A stretch of DNA of 64,000 nt, from assembly GCF_040214835.1 (NCBI RefSeq), contig NZ_CP157874.1:4406001-4470000 (forward strand). The letters are read 5' to 3'. The notes under the pieces are model-generated. The model saw nothing but the letters and a program-made list of their open reading frames with translations, ran no database searches and was not told the origin of the DNA. This document shows positions 1 through 9,565 of the stretch, piece after piece. A program made the translations under genes and the position numbers. The first letter of the stretch is position 1; each line of letters starts with the position of its first letter. This DNA comes from Pseudomonas asiatica. Lineage in GTDB: Bacteria > Pseudomonadota > Gammaproteobacteria > Pseudomonadales > Pseudomonadaceae.

Positions 1-294
1 GAACGGCTGGGGTTGGGGCTGACGGTGTTCGTCCAGCTCAAGACCCAGCGCCACGACAGCGCCTGGCTGGAGCAGTTTGCCGCGACCGTGACCGGGTTCG
101 AGGAAGTGATGGAGTTCTACCGCATGTCGGGGGACTGGGATTACATGCTGCGGGTGGTGGTGGGGGATATTGCGGCGTATGACCGGTTTTACAAAAAGCT
201 GATCACCAGTACTGATGGGCTGTCGAACATCACTTCCAGTTTTGCCATGGAGCAGATGAAGTACACCACGGCTTACCCGGTGCATCGTTCCTGA
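1..294 (+). CDS. Lrp/AsnC-family regulator, 3' part only
   Basis: The reading frame is open from base 1, so the N-terminal HTH and the start codon lie outside the window. The visible 97 residues form the C-terminal RAM/AsnC ligand-binding domain: a beta strand ending in VFVQLK, then a helix, then the GDWDYMLRVVVGD core and a second helix ending near FAMEQMKYTTAYP. Proteins of this family bind amino acids as octamers and regulate nearby metabolic genes. The gene converges on the YdeP-type oxidoreductase with a shared hairpin between them. The target cannot be told from this fragment. Confidence 0.9.
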   Translation, partial: ERLGLGLTVFVQLKTQRHDSAWLEQFAATVTGFEEVMEFYRMSGDWDYMLRVVVGDIAAYDRFYKKLITSTDGLSNITSSFAMEQMKYTTAYPVHRS

Positions 295-307
295 TCGGTG
301 CTGGATT

Positions 308-329
308 CTTCGCGGGCTTGCCCGCGAAG
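308..329. terminator. bidirectional hairpin between convergent genes
   Basis: A perfect CTTCGCGGG/CCCGCGAAG stem sits between two convergent genes and is a single half-unit of the REP family seen elsewhere in the window. There is no long T run, so the terminator role is inferred from position. Confidence 0.5.
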
Positions 330-349
330 AGGCCAGCACAGGCAACCGA

Positions 350-2680
350 TCAATCCGCGGCCAGCACCGCCGCAATCCGGTTCCCGGCCTTGGCTTTCTC
401 GACCTTGATCGCCACGAACTTCGAGGTCGGGGTATAGGTCCCCTCGCCATAGCTTTCCAGCGGCACCAACGGGTTGGTCTCCGGGTAATAGGCCGCCGCC
501 TGCCCCTCGGGCACGTCATACGCCACCAGGCGGAAGCCCGACACCCGCCGCTCCACGCCATCCTCCCACAGCGACACCAGGTCCACATGCTCGCCCGGCT
601 CGAAGCCCATCCGGCGGATGTCCACCTCGTTGACGAACACCACTTCACGCAGGCCGAACACCCCGCGATAACGGTCGTCCAGGCCATACAGGGTGGTGTT
701 GTACTGGTCGTGCGAGCGCAGGGTCTGCAGGATCAGGTCGGGCTTGTCGCCGCGCGCCAGCACCTTGGCATTCACCAGTTGCTCCGGCAGCTGGTGCGGG
801 CTGAAGCGCGCCTTGCCTGTGGCCGTGCGCCAGGTACGGTCGGCGGCGTTGTTGCCCAGGTGGAAGCCGCCCGGGTGCTGCAGGCGCTCGTTGAAATCGG
901 TAAAGCCGGGGATCACATCGGCAATCATGCTGCGGATACGGCCATAGTCGGCAACTGCGTATTCCCAGTCGATCGGCTGCTTGCCCAGGGTCGCCTGGGC
1001 CATGCCGGCGATGATCCACGGCTCCGAGCGCAGGTGCGGCGAGCGCGGGCGCAGCTGGCCGTGGGAGATGTGCACCATGCTGAAGGTGTCCTCCACGGTC
1101 ACGCCTTGCGGCCCGCTGGCCTGCATGTCGATTTCGGTACGGCCCAGGCACGGCAGGATCAACGCATCGCGGCCGGTGACCAGGTGCGAGCGGTTGAGCT
1201 TGGTGGAAATCTGCACGGTCAGCGCGCAATTGCGCATGGCCGCATGGGTGCGCGGCGTATCCGGCGTGGCCTGGGCAAAGTTGCCACCCAGGCCGATGAA
1301 CACCTTGGCCCGCCCCTCTTCCATGGCCTTGATCGCCAGCACCGCGTTGTGCCCGTGGGCACGCGGCACGCGGAACTGGAAGCGTTTTTCGATGGCATCG
1401 AGCAGCGCCGCCCCGGGCTTCTCGTCGATGCCCATGGTGCGGTCGCCCTGCACGTTGCTGTGGCCACGCACCGGTGACAGGCCGGCGCCGGGCTTGCCGA
1501 CGTTGCCGCGCAGCAGCTGCAGGTTGACGATTTCCTGAACGGTCGGCACCGAGTGGCGGTGCTGGGTGACGCCCATGGCCCAGCACATGATCACCCGTTC
1601 GGCCTTGCGGTACATGCGCGCGGCCAGTTCGATCTCGGCCTGGGTCAGGCCCGATTGCTCGACGATGTGCGCCCAGGGCGTGGCATCCACGGTTTCCAGG
1701 TATGCGTCGATGCCACTGGTGTGCTCGGCGATGAAGGCATGGTCGAACACCGCCGGTTCACCATTGGCCTGGGCTTCGCGTTCCCACTGCAGCAGGTACT
1801 TGGCAATGCCGCGCATCACTGCCATGTCGCCGCCCAGGGCCGGGCGGAAGTAGGCCGTGTTGGTTGGTTCGGAGCCATTGCTGAGCATCTCGAACGGGTG
1901 CTGCGGGTGCTGGAAGCGCTCCAGGCCGCGCTCCTTGAGCGGGTTGAAGCAGACCACCTGGGCACCACGCTTCACCGCTTCACGCAGCGGCTCGAGCATG
2001 CGCGGGTGGTTGGTGCCGGGGTTCTGGCCGATGACGAAGATGGCGTCGGCCAGCTCCAGGTCGTGGAACACCACGGTGCCCTTGCCCACGCCGAGGGTTT
2101 CCGACATGCCCACGCCGCTGGCTTCATGGCACATGTTCGAGCAGTCGGGGAAGTTGTTGGTGCCGTAGGCGCGGACGAACAGCTGGTAGAGGAACGCCGC
2201 CTCGTTGCTGGCCCGGCCCGAGGTGTAGAACTCGGCCTGGTCGGGCGATTCGAGTGCGCGCAAGTGTTGGGCAACCAGCGCGAAGGCTTCTTCCCAGCTG
2301 GTTTCCACATAGTGGTCGGTGGCCGCGTCGTAGCGCATCGGGTGGGTCAGGCGGCCCTGGTACTCCAGCCAGTAGTCGGTCTGCTCGGCCAGGGCGCTGA
2401 CGCTGTACCTGGCGAAGAATGCCGGGTCCACCGAGCGGCCGGTGGCTTCCCAGTTGACTGCCTTGGCGCCGTTCTCGCAGAACTTGACCATGTCGTTTTC
2501 CGGCGACTCGCCCCAGGCGCAGCCGGGGCAGTCGAAGCCGCCGTTCTGGTTGGTCTTGAGCATGGCCCGCAGGTTCTTGAAGGCATTTTCGCTGCCCAGC
2601 CAGCTCTTGGTCACGCTCTTGAGCGCCCCCCAGCCGGCGGCGGCGCCCTTGTAGTCCCTGATGTGTTGGTCCTGGCTCAT
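350..2680 (-). CDS. FdhF/YdeP-type molybdopterin oxidoreductase
   Basis: A 776-residue protein of the formate-dehydrogenase-like molybdopterin superfamily, YdeP branch. An N-terminal iron-sulfur ligand set is visible at about C51, C54 and C68 (C-x2-C-x13-C). The motif SNMCHEAS places a cysteine where FdhF has selenocysteine, a plausible Mo ligand (inference). The molybdopterin-binding region runs through the middle and the C-terminal dinucleotide-binding domain closes the protein. There is no signal peptide, so it is cytoplasmic. The ATG at 2680 is preferred over a GTG at 2695 because GAGG lies 9 bases upstream of it. The physiological substrate is unknown; YdeP relatives have been linked to acid resistance. 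The flanking moaA and moaB genes supply the cofactor pathway. Confidence 0.85.
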   Translation of the reverse strand: MSQDQHIRDYKGAAAGWGALKSVTKSWLGSENAFKNLRAMLKTNQNGGFDCPGCAWGESPENDMVKFCENGAKAVNWEATGRSVDPAFFARYSVSALAEQTDYWLEYQGRLTHPMRYDAATDHYVETSWEEAFALVAQHLRALESPDQAEFYTSGRASNEAAFLYQLFVRAYGTNNFPDCSNMCHEASGVGMSETLGVGKGTVVFHDLELADAIFVIGQNPGTNHPRMLEPLREAVKRGAQVVCFNPLKERGLERFQHPQHPFEMLSNGSEPTNTAYFRPALGGDMAVMRGIAKYLLQWEREAQANGEPAVFDHAFIAEHTSGIDAYLETVDATPWAHIVEQSGLTQAEIELAARMYRKAERVIMCWAMGVTQHRHSVPTVQEIVNLQLLRGNVGKPGAGLSPVRGHSNVQGDRTMGIDEKPGAALLDAIEKRFQFRVPRAHGHNAVLAIKAMEEGRAKVFIGLGGNFAQATPDTPRTHAAMRNCALTVQISTKLNRSHLVTGRDALILPCLGRTEIDMQASGPQGVTVEDTFSMVHISHGQLRPRSPHLRSEPWIIAGMAQATLGKQPIDWEYAVADYGRIRSMIADVIPGFTDFNERLQHPGGFHLGNNAADRTWRTATGKARFSPHQLPEQLVNAKVLARGDKPDLILQTLRSHDQYNTTLYGLDDRYRGVFGLREVVFVNEVDIRRMGFEPGEHVDLVSLWEDGVERRVSGFRLVAYDVPEGQAAAYYPETNPLVPLESYGEGTYTPTSKFVAIKVEKAKAGNRIAAVLAAD

Positions 2681-2803
2681 GCGATGAATCCTCACGCTTC
2701 GATGCTTTTTTTCAGCCTATGGAGCGTGGGGTAGAGCCGTCCAATCGAAAGATCTTACGGGGTGATAGGTGGTATCGATCATGGGTTGGAACCGCGCCAG
2801 GGC

Positions 2804-2886
2804 CTTCGCGGGTGAACCCGCTCCCACAGGGCCACCACAGGTTTCGAGCCCTGCGCTTTACCTGTGGGAGCGGGTTTACCCGCGAA
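2804..2886. repeat. REP pair, family A
   Basis: Two inverted copies of the 27-nt unit beginning CTTCGCGGGTRAACCCGCTC and ending CCACAGG, separated by about 30 bases. It lies in the 348-base gap between the YdeP-type gene and moaA. The rest of that gap must carry both divergent promoters, but none is clear by eye. Confidence 0.85.
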
Positions 2887-3028
2887 TTGGGCGACGCGGT
2901 CAACACTTTGAAATACGTGGCCTGCAGCCATGATAGAGGCCATCGATCAATCGGTCGGACAAAGCAATTTGACGGCCCTGCGCCCAAGTTATAGCTTGAA
3001 TCGAGTCCCTACCCATTCGAGCGCGAAC

Positions 3029-4033
3029 GTGGAACAGAACAGCCGGGCCCTGATCGACGGCTTCAACCGGAAAATCGACTACCTGCGGATGTCGGTCACC
3101 GACCGCTGCGACTTCCGTTGCGTGTACTGCATGGCCGAAGACATGCAGTTCCTGCCGCGCCAGCAAATCCTCAGCCTCGAGGAACTGTTCCAGGTGGCCG
3201 AGCGCTTCGTCGCCCTCGGCACCCGCAAGATCCGCCTGACCGGCGGCGAGCCGCTGGTGCGCCAGGGCATCGTCGACCTGTGCGGGCGCATCGCCGCCCT
3301 GCCCGGCCTGCGCGAATTGTGCCTGACCAGCAACGGCTCGCAACTCGGGCGCCTGGCCCAGCCGCTGTTCGACGCCGGTGTCACGCGCCTGAACATCAGC
3401 CTCGACAGCCTGGACGCCGAGCGCTTCAAGCAACTGACCCGCACCGGCGACCTGCACCAGGTCATCGCTGGCATCGACGCCGCCCGCCAGGCCGGCTTCA
3501 AGCGCACCAAGCTCAACTGCGTGGTCCTCAAGGGCCGCAACGATCATGAACTGGTCGACCTGGTGCGCTTTGCCATCGACCGCGAGCTGGACATCACCTT
3601 CATCGAAGAAATGCCCTTGGGCGTGATCAGCGAACATGAACGCGGCGAGTCGTTCTGCTCCAGCGATGAAGTACGTGCGCTGCTGGCCGAGCAGTTCACC
3701 CTGGTCGAATCGACCGAGTCGTCCCAGGGCCCGGCCCGCTACTGGCGCCTGGCCGAAGCCGCCAACACTCGGGTCGGCTTCATTTCGCCACACAGCCACA
3801 ACTTCTGCGCCACCTGCAACCGCGTGCGCCTCACCGTCGAAGGCCGCCTGCTGCTGTGCCTGGGCAATGAACACTCGGTGGACCTGAAGCAGGTGCTGCG
3901 CGCCCACCCCGGCAACCCCGAACGCCTGGAAAAGGCCATTCGTGACTCGCTGCACCTCAAGCCCTACCGCCATCATTTCGAAGTCGGTGGCGACGTGCAG
4001 ATCCTGCGCTTCATGAACATGACCGGCGGCTAG
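3029..4033 (+). CDS. moaA: GTP 3',8-cyclase MoaA
   Basis: Radical-SAM enzyme that with MoaC converts GTP to cyclic pyranopterin monophosphate, the first step of molybdenum cofactor synthesis. The N-terminal SAM cluster motif is C27-x3-C31-x2-C34 (CDFRCVYC). The C-terminal GTP-site cluster is CATC followed by a third Cys in LLLCLG. The protein ends in the conserved Gly-Gly tail. The GTG at 3029 gives the usual 334-residue length; an in-frame ATG at 2930 would add 33 residues of non-homologous sequence. Neither start has a strong ribosome binding site. It is followed 20 bases later by a bestrophin-like gene. Confidence 0.93.
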   Translation: MEQNSRALIDGFNRKIDYLRMSVTDRCDFRCVYCMAEDMQFLPRQQILSLEELFQVAERFVALGTRKIRLTGGEPLVRQGIVDLCGRIAALPGLRELCLTSNGSQLGRLAQPLFDAGVTRLNISLDSLDAERFKQLTRTGDLHQVIAGIDAARQAGFKRTKLNCVVLKGRNDHELVDLVRFAIDRELDITFIEEMPLGVISEHERGESFCSSDEVRALLAEQFTLVESTESSQGPARYWRLAEAANTRVGFISPHSHNFCATCNRVRLTVEGRLLLCLGNEHSVDLKQVLRAHPGNPERLEKAIRDSLHLKPYRHHFEVGGDVQILRFMNMTGG

Positions 4034-4053
4034 GCAGCCGTCTCTGGATTTCC

Positions 4054-4953
4054 ATGATCGTCCACCCCACCCCCGATGTGCTGCGTGTGCTGTTCACCCT
4101 CAAGGGTTCGATCGTCAAACGCATTGCCCTGCGCTGCCTGACGGTCACCCTGCTGGCCGCGCTGATCGTGTTGGTCGAGCGGCATTTCCCGGCGTTTTTC
4201 TACCCGGTCAGCGCCACCCCGTTCACCTTGCTGGGCCTGTCGCTGTCGATTTTCATGAGTTTTCGCAACAACGCCTGCTATGACCGCTGGTGGGAGGGGC
4301 GCAAGGCCTGGGGCAAGCTGATCATCGAAACCCGTTCGTTCGTGCGCGAAAGCCTGGTAATTACCGACGAAACCCTGCGTGCCGAACTGTTGCGCAGCCT
4401 GTGCGGCTTTGCCCATGCGCTGAATGCACGGCTGCGCAGCGAGGACGAACTGGCCGCCGCCCGGCCCTGGCTGGCCCGGCCCGAAGCGATCAGCCCGCAC
4501 AACGTGTGCGACGCCATCCTGCGCGAAATCGGCGGGCACTGCTCGCGGTTGGCCGAACAGCAGCAGATCAGTGACTGGCGCTACAGCCTGCTGGAGCAGC
4601 GGCTGGTGGGCCTGACCGAAGTGCAGGCCACCTGCGAGCGGATCAAGGGCACACCGTTGCCGTTCCCCTACACGCTGTTGCTGCACCGCACTATCTACAT
4701 CTTCTGCCTGCTGCTGCCGTTTGCCCTGGCCGAGCCGCTGGGCTGGCTGGCGCCGCTGTTCACCACCATCGTGGGGTACACATTCTTCGGGCTGGACGCG
4801 ATTGGCAACGAACTGGAAGACCCGTTCGGGCGCGATGAGAACGACCTGCCGACCGATGCCATGGTGCGGACCGTGGAGCGCGATGTGCTGGCGGGGTTGG
4901 GGGAACAACAGCTACCGCCGGCGTTGTTGCCGGTGGACCATGTATTGAGCTGA
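4054..4953 (+). CDS. bestrophin-like (YneE/UPF0187) channel protein
   Basis: A 299-residue membrane protein. Hydrophobic segments are visible near residues 25-45 and 50-70 and again around 215-255. The family-typical stretch RNNACYDRWWEGRKAWG follows the second helix, and the DPFGRDENDLP motif near residue 255 matches the bestrophin Ca-clasp region. Bacterial homologues form pentameric ion channels in the inner membrane. The gene lies 20 bases after moaA and probably shares its transcript; any functional link to molybdenum metabolism is unproven. Confidence 0.85.
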   Translation: MIVHPTPDVLRVLFTLKGSIVKRIALRCLTVTLLAALIVLVERHFPAFFYPVSATPFTLLGLSLSIFMSFRNNACYDRWWEGRKAWGKLIIETRSFVRESLVITDETLRAELLRSLCGFAHALNARLRSEDELAAARPWLARPEAISPHNVCDAILREIGGHCSRLAEQQQISDWRYSLLEQRLVGLTEVQATCERIKGTPLPFPYTLLLHRTIYIFCLLLPFALAEPLGWLAPLFTTIVGYTFFGLDAIGNELEDPFGRDENDLPTDAMVRTVERDVLAGLGEQQLPPALLPVDHVLS

Positions 4954-4978
4954 CTGAATGCAGTGGCCTGTGCCGGCC

Positions 4979-5063
4979 CTTTCGCGGGTAAACCCGCTCC
5001 CACAGGGACCCCACAGGTTTCGAACCCTGCGCGGTACCTGTGGGAGCGGGTTTACCCGCGAAG
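4979..5063. repeat. REP pair, family A
   Basis: Inverted pair of CTTCGCGGGTAAACCCGCTC units between the convergent bestrophin-like gene and moaB. The flanks CCGGCC and GGCCGG extend the symmetry. Confidence 0.9.
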
Positions 5064-5083
5064 AGGCCGGTACAGGAGAAAAC

Positions 5084-5623
5084 TCAGCCCCGGCTTGCAC
5101 AGGCCTCGATCGGCTTCAGGTGCTTGACGAAGTTGCACGGCCGGTGCCGCGCATCCAGTTGCTCGGCCAGGATGCCCTCCCACGCCGTACGGCAGGCCCC
5201 GGTGGAGCCCGGCAGGCAGCACACCAACGTGCGGTTGGACAGCCCGGCCAGCGCCCGGCTCTGCACGGTCGAGGTGCCGATATCGAGAATCGACAGGGCC
5301 CGGAACAGTTCGCCAAAGCCATCGATGCGCTTGTCCAGCAGGCACTCGACCGCTTCCGGCGTGCTGTCACGCCCGGTAAAACCGGTACCGCCGGTGATCA
5401 GCACCACCTGCACCTGCTCGTCGGCAATCCAGGTGGCGACCTGGGCGCGGATCTTGTAAAGGTCGTCCTTGAGCAACGCCCGCGCCACCAGGCGGTGGCC
5501 GATCTCCACCGAGCGGCTGGCCAGCAGCTCACCGGAGGTGTCGTTGTCGTAGGTACGGGTGTCGCTGACAGTCAGCACGGCGATGTTGAGCGGTACGAAG
5601 ACCGCGTCGGGTTGGACGCGCAC
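5084..5623 (-). CDS. moaB: molybdenum cofactor biosynthesis protein MoaB
   Basis: A 179-residue MoaB/Mog-fold protein that acts on molybdopterin, probably by adenylylation. The opening LNIAVLTVSDTRT, the central VQVVLITGGTGFTGRDSTPE and the later LPGSTGACRTAWEGIL are family hallmarks. The GTG at 5623 is chosen because AGGAG sits 7 bases upstream and because it gives the usual length; an upstream ATG at 5713 lacks homology. It diverges from a LysR regulator that may control it. Confidence 0.93.
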   Translation of the reverse strand: MRVQPDAVFVPLNIAVLTVSDTRTYDNDTSGELLASRSVEIGHRLVARALLKDDLYKIRAQVATWIADEQVQVVLITGGTGFTGRDSTPEAVECLLDKRIDGFGELFRALSILDIGTSTVQSRALAGLSNRTLVCCLPGSTGACRTAWEGILAEQLDARHRPCNFVKHLKPIEACASRG

Positions 5624-5763
5624 GGTGGGGCTCCTCGAGTGGCAGTGCCGCCACGCTAGAGGCATGGCCCGGGGTCGTCCAATCGATATGGCGTACCGAC
5701 TGATCAATGACATCTATCGCAGACGTGGGTTAAGGTCTGCATAACCCGACATCAGGCACTTCC

Positions 5764-6651
5764 ATGGACATCAAGCAGCTCAAATTCCTCATCGCGCTCG
5801 ACCAGACACGCCACTTCGGCCAGGCGGCGGCGCTATGCCATATCACCCAGCCGACGCTGTCCATGCGCCTGCGCAACCTGGAGGACGAGCTGGACCTGGT
5901 GCTGGTCAAGCGCGGCCAGCGCTTCGAAGGTTTCACCGAGGCCGGCGAGCGCATCCTGGCCTGGGCCCGAACGCTGCTCGCCGCCCACGACGGCCTGCAG
6001 GCCGAGGCCGCCAGCTGCCGCGGCCAGGTGGTCGGCAGCCTGCGCCTGGGCACGGTGCCGCTGGCCAGTTTCAACCCCATGCACCTGCTGCTGCCGCTGC
6101 GTGAAAAATACCCCGAGCTGCACTTCCAGATCAGCTCGCTCAGCTCGGAACAGGTCATCGACGGGCTCAGCCGCAACCAGCTCGACCTGGGGATCTGCTA
6201 CCTGGACCAGGTCAACACCAGCTTCTTCGAAGTGATCGAACTTGGCACCACCACCATGGGCCTGCTGCACGATACCCGGCACTTCAAGTTCACCAGCGAC
6301 ACCCTGCGCTGGGACGAGCTGGGCGACATTCCGCTGGGCCTGCTGAGCAAGGGCATGCACTACCGCCAGTCGCTGGACCTGAGTTTCCGCAGCCGTGGCC
6401 TGGAGCCGAATGCGGTACTGGAAAGCGACTCGAGCTTCCAGCTGATCCAGGCCATCAACACCGGCATGTGCTGCGCGGTCATGCCGCTGGGCTGCGGCTT
6501 GGAAGACCTGAGCGAGCACCTGCGCATCCTGCCGGTGGCCGACGCCGCCATCCACAGCCCTGTCGGCCTGCTGCTACGCCGCAGCGAACCGCGTTCGGCA
6601 ATTGCCGAGCAGTGCTTCGATGAGGCGCGGGCGCTGTTTCAGGCCAACTGA
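5764..6651 (+). CDS. LysR-family transcriptional regulator
   Basis: A 295-residue protein with the N-terminal winged HTH (residues 1-60; FGQAAALCHITQPTLSMRL) and a periplasmic-binding-protein-like effector domain from about residue 90. It is divergent from moaB with a 140-base shared upstream region, the classic layout for a LysR regulator and its target. The last 13 bases overlap the end of the convergent AraC gene. The effector is unknown. Confidence 0.88.
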   Translation: MDIKQLKFLIALDQTRHFGQAAALCHITQPTLSMRLRNLEDELDLVLVKRGQRFEGFTEAGERILAWARTLLAAHDGLQAEAASCRGQVVGSLRLGTVPLASFNPMHLLLPLREKYPELHFQISSLSSEQVIDGLSRNQLDLGICYLDQVNTSFFEVIELGTTTMGLLHDTRHFKFTSDTLRWDELGDIPLGLLSKGMHYRQSLDLSFRSRGLEPNAVLESDSSFQLIQAINTGMCCAVMPLGCGLEDLSEHLRILPVADAAIHSPVGLLLRRSEPRSAIAEQCFDEARALFQAN

Positions 6652-7421
6652 TCGCTGGTTGCCTGGCGGTACTGGCGCGGGGTGAAGCCGGTCAGTTGCT
6701 TGAACTGGCGGCTGAAGGCGCTGTGGTCGGTATAGCCGCAGCACATCGCCACTTCAGTGATCGGCAGTTCCGAATGCAGCAAACGGTGGGCGTGCTCCAG
6801 GCGCGCCTTGTGGATCATCTGCCGTGGCGTGAGGTGGAACACCCGCTTGCAGTAGCGCTCCAGCTGGGCCACGGAAATGCCGGCGATACGGGTCAGCTCG
6901 CCCATGCTGATCGGCTGGTGGAAATGCCGACGGATATGCTCGTCCACCGCCGCCAGGCGCTGGTAGGCGGGGTGGCTGTCGGCGGCTGACTGCAAGTCGA
7001 CCGAGATGCCGACCAGGCCGATGATCTCGCCGGCCTGGTTGTACAGCGGGCGCTTGTGGGTCAGGCACCAGCCAGGCTCGCGGCTGCCGTACAGGTGCAG
7101 CTCCAGCTGGTCTTCCAGCACCAGGCCTTCCTTGAGAACGCGACGGTCCTGCTCGGTGTAGCCGGGGCCCAGCTGTGCCGGGAACACTTCGGCGCTGGTC
7201 TTGCCCAGCAGCGGTTGCAGGCGCTTGAGGCCACAGCGCTGGACCAGGGTGTTGTTGGCCAGCACATAGCGGGCGGCCGGGTCCTTGATGAAGATCGCGG
7301 CGTTGGGGATGGCGTCGAGGATCGGCAGCAGCAGGGATACACCGGCGAGCAGGGCCTCGAGGTTGGCGGGGCGGTGCTGGTCGAGGGACTGGTACAGGGT
7401 TGCCAGGGGGGTGTTGGTCAT
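6639..7421 (-). CDS. PAS-domain AraC-family regulator of the hydroxyproline cluster
   Basis: A 260-residue regulator. Residues about 35-140 look like a PAS sensor (IFIKDPAARYVLANNT). The C-terminal hundred residues form the double AraC HTH, with GELTRIAGISVAQLERYCKR and a final FTPRQYRQ. The start at 7421 removes a REP-derived N-terminal extension. It is encoded next to and divergent from the permease of the hydroxyproline cluster, so it is the likely activator responding to hydroxyproline or an intermediate (inference from position). Confidence 0.87.
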   Translation of the reverse strand: MTNTPLATLYQSLDQHRPANLEALLAGVSLLLPILDAIPNAAIFIKDPAARYVLANNTLVQRCGLKRLQPLLGKTSAEVFPAQLGPGYTEQDRRVLKEGLVLEDQLELHLYGSREPGWCLTHKRPLYNQAGEIIGLVGISVDLQSAADSHPAYQRLAAVDEHIRRHFHQPISMGELTRIAGISVAQLERYCKRVFHLTPRQMIHKARLEHAHRLLHSELPITEVAMCCGYTDHSAFSRQFKQLTGFTPRQYRQATSDQLA

Positions 7422-7440
7422 CTGCTCTATCTCGGTTTGC

Positions 7441-7547
7441 TGTGCCGGCCTCTTCGCGGGTAAACCCGCTCCCACAGGTACTGCGCAGCCCTCGAAAGCT
7501 GCGGAGATACCTGTGGGAGCGGGTTTACCCGCGAAGAGGCCGGCACA
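7441..7547. repeat. REP pair, family A, near-perfect palindrome
   Basis: Two family A units in inverted orientation, with the symmetry extended outward by TGTGCCGGCC and its complement. It lies immediately upstream of the AraC regulator gene, so a leader or insulation role is possible rather than termination. Confidence 0.9.
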
Positions 7548-7800
7548 GCGAGTAAATGTCTACAACCCTTATGCGGTATGGCTTACAGCCTATCCACCGC
7601 CCTTCCCTCCCACCACTGTTTTTTTGCAACTGTGCCGATTTCGTCATCCCCCCTGCAGAAAACCATCAAGAACCGCCGCCCCGATCGGTCCACTCTATGC
7701 CCCACGCAAGCCGCCCCAAGTCCTACAAGAGCGCGGCCCAAAAAGCCGCATCTCGTGACATCAGACCTGCCTATCCAATAACCAACAAAAAGGCGAACCC
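7548..7800. other. upstream region of the hydroxyproline permease
   Basis: Non-coding, and less GC-rich than the genes around it. It should hold the permease promoter and the AraC regulator site. AAGGCGAA lies just before the permease ATG. I see no clear sigma-70 hexamers or AraC direct repeat that I would commit to. Confidence 0.4.
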
Positions 7801-9417
7801 ATGTCAGGCAAATTCAAAAAACAGTTGTCATTGCTGGACCTCACCTTCATCGGCCTAGGCGCCATCTTCGGCTCCGGCTGGCTGTTCGCCGCCAGCCACG
7901 TCTCGGCCATCGCCGGCCCGGCCGGCATCCTGTCCTGGTTCCTTGGCGGCTTCGCCGTACTGTTGCTGGGCATCGTCTATTGCGAACTGGGCGCCGCCCT
8001 GCCGCGTGCCGGGGGCGTGGTGCGCTACCCGGTGTACTCCCACGGCCCGCTGCTGGGCTACTTGATGGGTTTCATCACCCTCATCGCCTTTTCCAGCCTG
8101 ATCGCCATCGAAGTGGTCGCTTCGCGCCAATACGCCGCCGCCTGGTTCCCCGGGCTGACCAAGGCCGGCTCCAGCGACCCGACCGTGCTCGGCTGGCTGG
8201 TGCAGTTCGCCCTGCTGGGGCTGTTCTTCTTCCTCAACTACCGCAGCGTGAAAACCTTCGCCAAGGCCAACAACCTGGTCAGTGTGTTCAAGTTCATCGT
8301 GCCGCTGCTGGTGATCGGCGTGCTGTTCACCTTCTTCAAGCCGGAAAACTTCGAGGTCCAGGGCTTTGCCCCGTTCGGTCTGTCCGGCGTTGAAATGGCG
8401 GTATCGGCCGGTGGCATCATCTTCGCCTACCTGGGCCTGACGCCGATCATTTCGGTGGCCAGCGAGGTGAAGAACCCGCAACGCACCATCCCCATCGCGC
8501 TGATCCTCTCGGTACTGCTGTCCACCGCGATCTACGCCCTGCTGCAACTGGCCTTCCTCGGCAGCGTGCCGACCGGAATGCTGAGCAACGGCTGGGCCGC
8601 AGTGACCAAGGAACTGGCCCTGCCCTACCGCGACATCGCCCTGGCCCTGGGTGTGGGCTGGCTGGCCTACCTGGTGGTGGCCGACGCGGTGATCTCGCCC
8701 AGCGGCTGCGGCAACATCTACATGAACGCCACCCCGCGCGTGGTCTATGGCTGGGCGCAGACCGGCACCTTCTTCAAGTACTTCACCCGTATCGACGCCG
8801 AGTCCGGCATCCCGCGCCCGGCGCTGTGGCTGACCTTTGGCCTGTCGGTGTTCTGGACCCTGCCGTTCCCGTCCTGGGAAGCGCTGATCAACGTGGTTTC
8901 CGCCGCCCTGGTACTGAGCTACGCCGTGGCCCCGGTCACCGTCGCCGCCCTGCGCCGCAACGCCCCCGACATGCCGCGCCCGTTCCGGGTCAAGGGCATG
9001 GGCGTGCTCGGCCCGCTGTCGTTCATCATCGCCGCGCTGATCGTGTACTGGTCGGGCTGGAAGACCGTGTCGTGGCTGCTGGCCCTGCAGATCGTGATGT
9101 TCGTGCTGTACCTGCTGTGCGGCCGCTTCGTGCCGACCCAGCACCTGTCGCTGGCCCAGCAAGTGCGCTCATCGGCGTGGCTGATCGGCTTCTACGCGGT
9201 GACCATCCTGCTGTCGTGGCTGGGCAGCTTCGGCGGCCTGGGAGTACTCGGCCACCCGTTCGACACCGTGGTCGTGGCCGCTTGTGCGCTGGGCATCTAC
9301 TACTGGGGCGCTGCCACCGGCGTGCCTGCCCACCTGGTGCGCCTGGAAGGTGAGGACGAAAGCGAAGCCAGCCATGAACCTCTGGTAGGCCAGCGCCCGG
9401 CTGCACTGGCTCCGTAA
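7801..9417 (+). CDS. APC-family amino acid permease (probable hydroxyproline uptake)
   Basis: A 538-residue inner-membrane transporter with about 12 or more hydrophobic segments. The first carries the APC signature [14 protein letters not shown], and a later [15 protein letters not shown] is typical of the family loop. The ATG at 7801 is preceded by an AAGG site. It opens the block permease-epimerase-deaminase-dehydrogenase-oxidase, so the likely substrate is trans-4-hydroxy-L-proline or its cis-D epimer (inference from context). The C-terminal tail after the last helix is short and acidic. Confidence 0.88.
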   Translation: MSGKFKKQLSLLDLTFIGLGAIFGSGWLFAASHVSAIAGPAGILSWFLGGFAVLLLGIVYCELGAALPRAGGVVRYPVYSHGPLLGYLMGFITLIAFSSLIAIEVVASRQYAAAWFPGLTKAGSSDPTVLGWLVQFALLGLFFFLNYRSVKTFAKANNLVSVFKFIVPLLVIGVLFTFFKPENFEVQGFAPFGLSGVEMAVSAGGIIFAYLGLTPIISVASEVKNPQRTIPIALILSVLLSTAIYALLQLAFLGSVPTGMLSNGWAAVTKELALPYRDIALALGVGWLAYLVVADAVISPSGCGNIYMNATPRVVYGWAQTGTFFKYFTRIDAESGIPRPALWLTFGLSVFWTLPFPSWEALINVVSAALVLSYAVAPVTVAALRRNAPDMPRPFRVKGMGVLGPLSFIIAALIVYWSGWKTVSWLLALQIVMFVLYLLCGRFVPTQHLSLAQQVRSSAWLIGFYAVTILLSWLGSFGGLGVLGHPFDTVVVAACALGIYYWGAATGVPAHLVRLEGEDESEASHEPLVGQRPAALAP

Positions 9418-9431
9418 CGGCTACTGGCCCT

Positions 9432-9512
9432 ATCGCCGGCAAGCCGGCTCCCACAGGGGCCGCGCTGCCCCAGAGGCCGATGCAATACCTGTGGGAGCTG
9501 GCTTGCCGGCGA
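9432..9512. repeat. REP pair, family A variant
   Basis: Inverted pair of the variant unit ATCGCCGGCAAGCCGGCTCC plus CACAGG, between the permease and epimerase genes. It could uncouple their mRNA levels inside the operon. Confidence 0.85.
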
Positions 9513-9565
9513 TGAGGCCCGCACAAACAGCACAAGACTTGGCTGATCAAAGAATGGACAAGCTC

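Noticed and set aside
4973..5075. Repeated palindromes resembling a CRISPR array
   Set aside because: Units are inverted pairs scattered between genes with no regular spacers and no cas genes.
7285..7758. Short ORFs containing [12 protein letters not shown] strings near REP pairs (also at 2719-2994 and 4912-5100)
   Set aside because: The strings are translations of REP units, so these ORFs are repeat artefacts.
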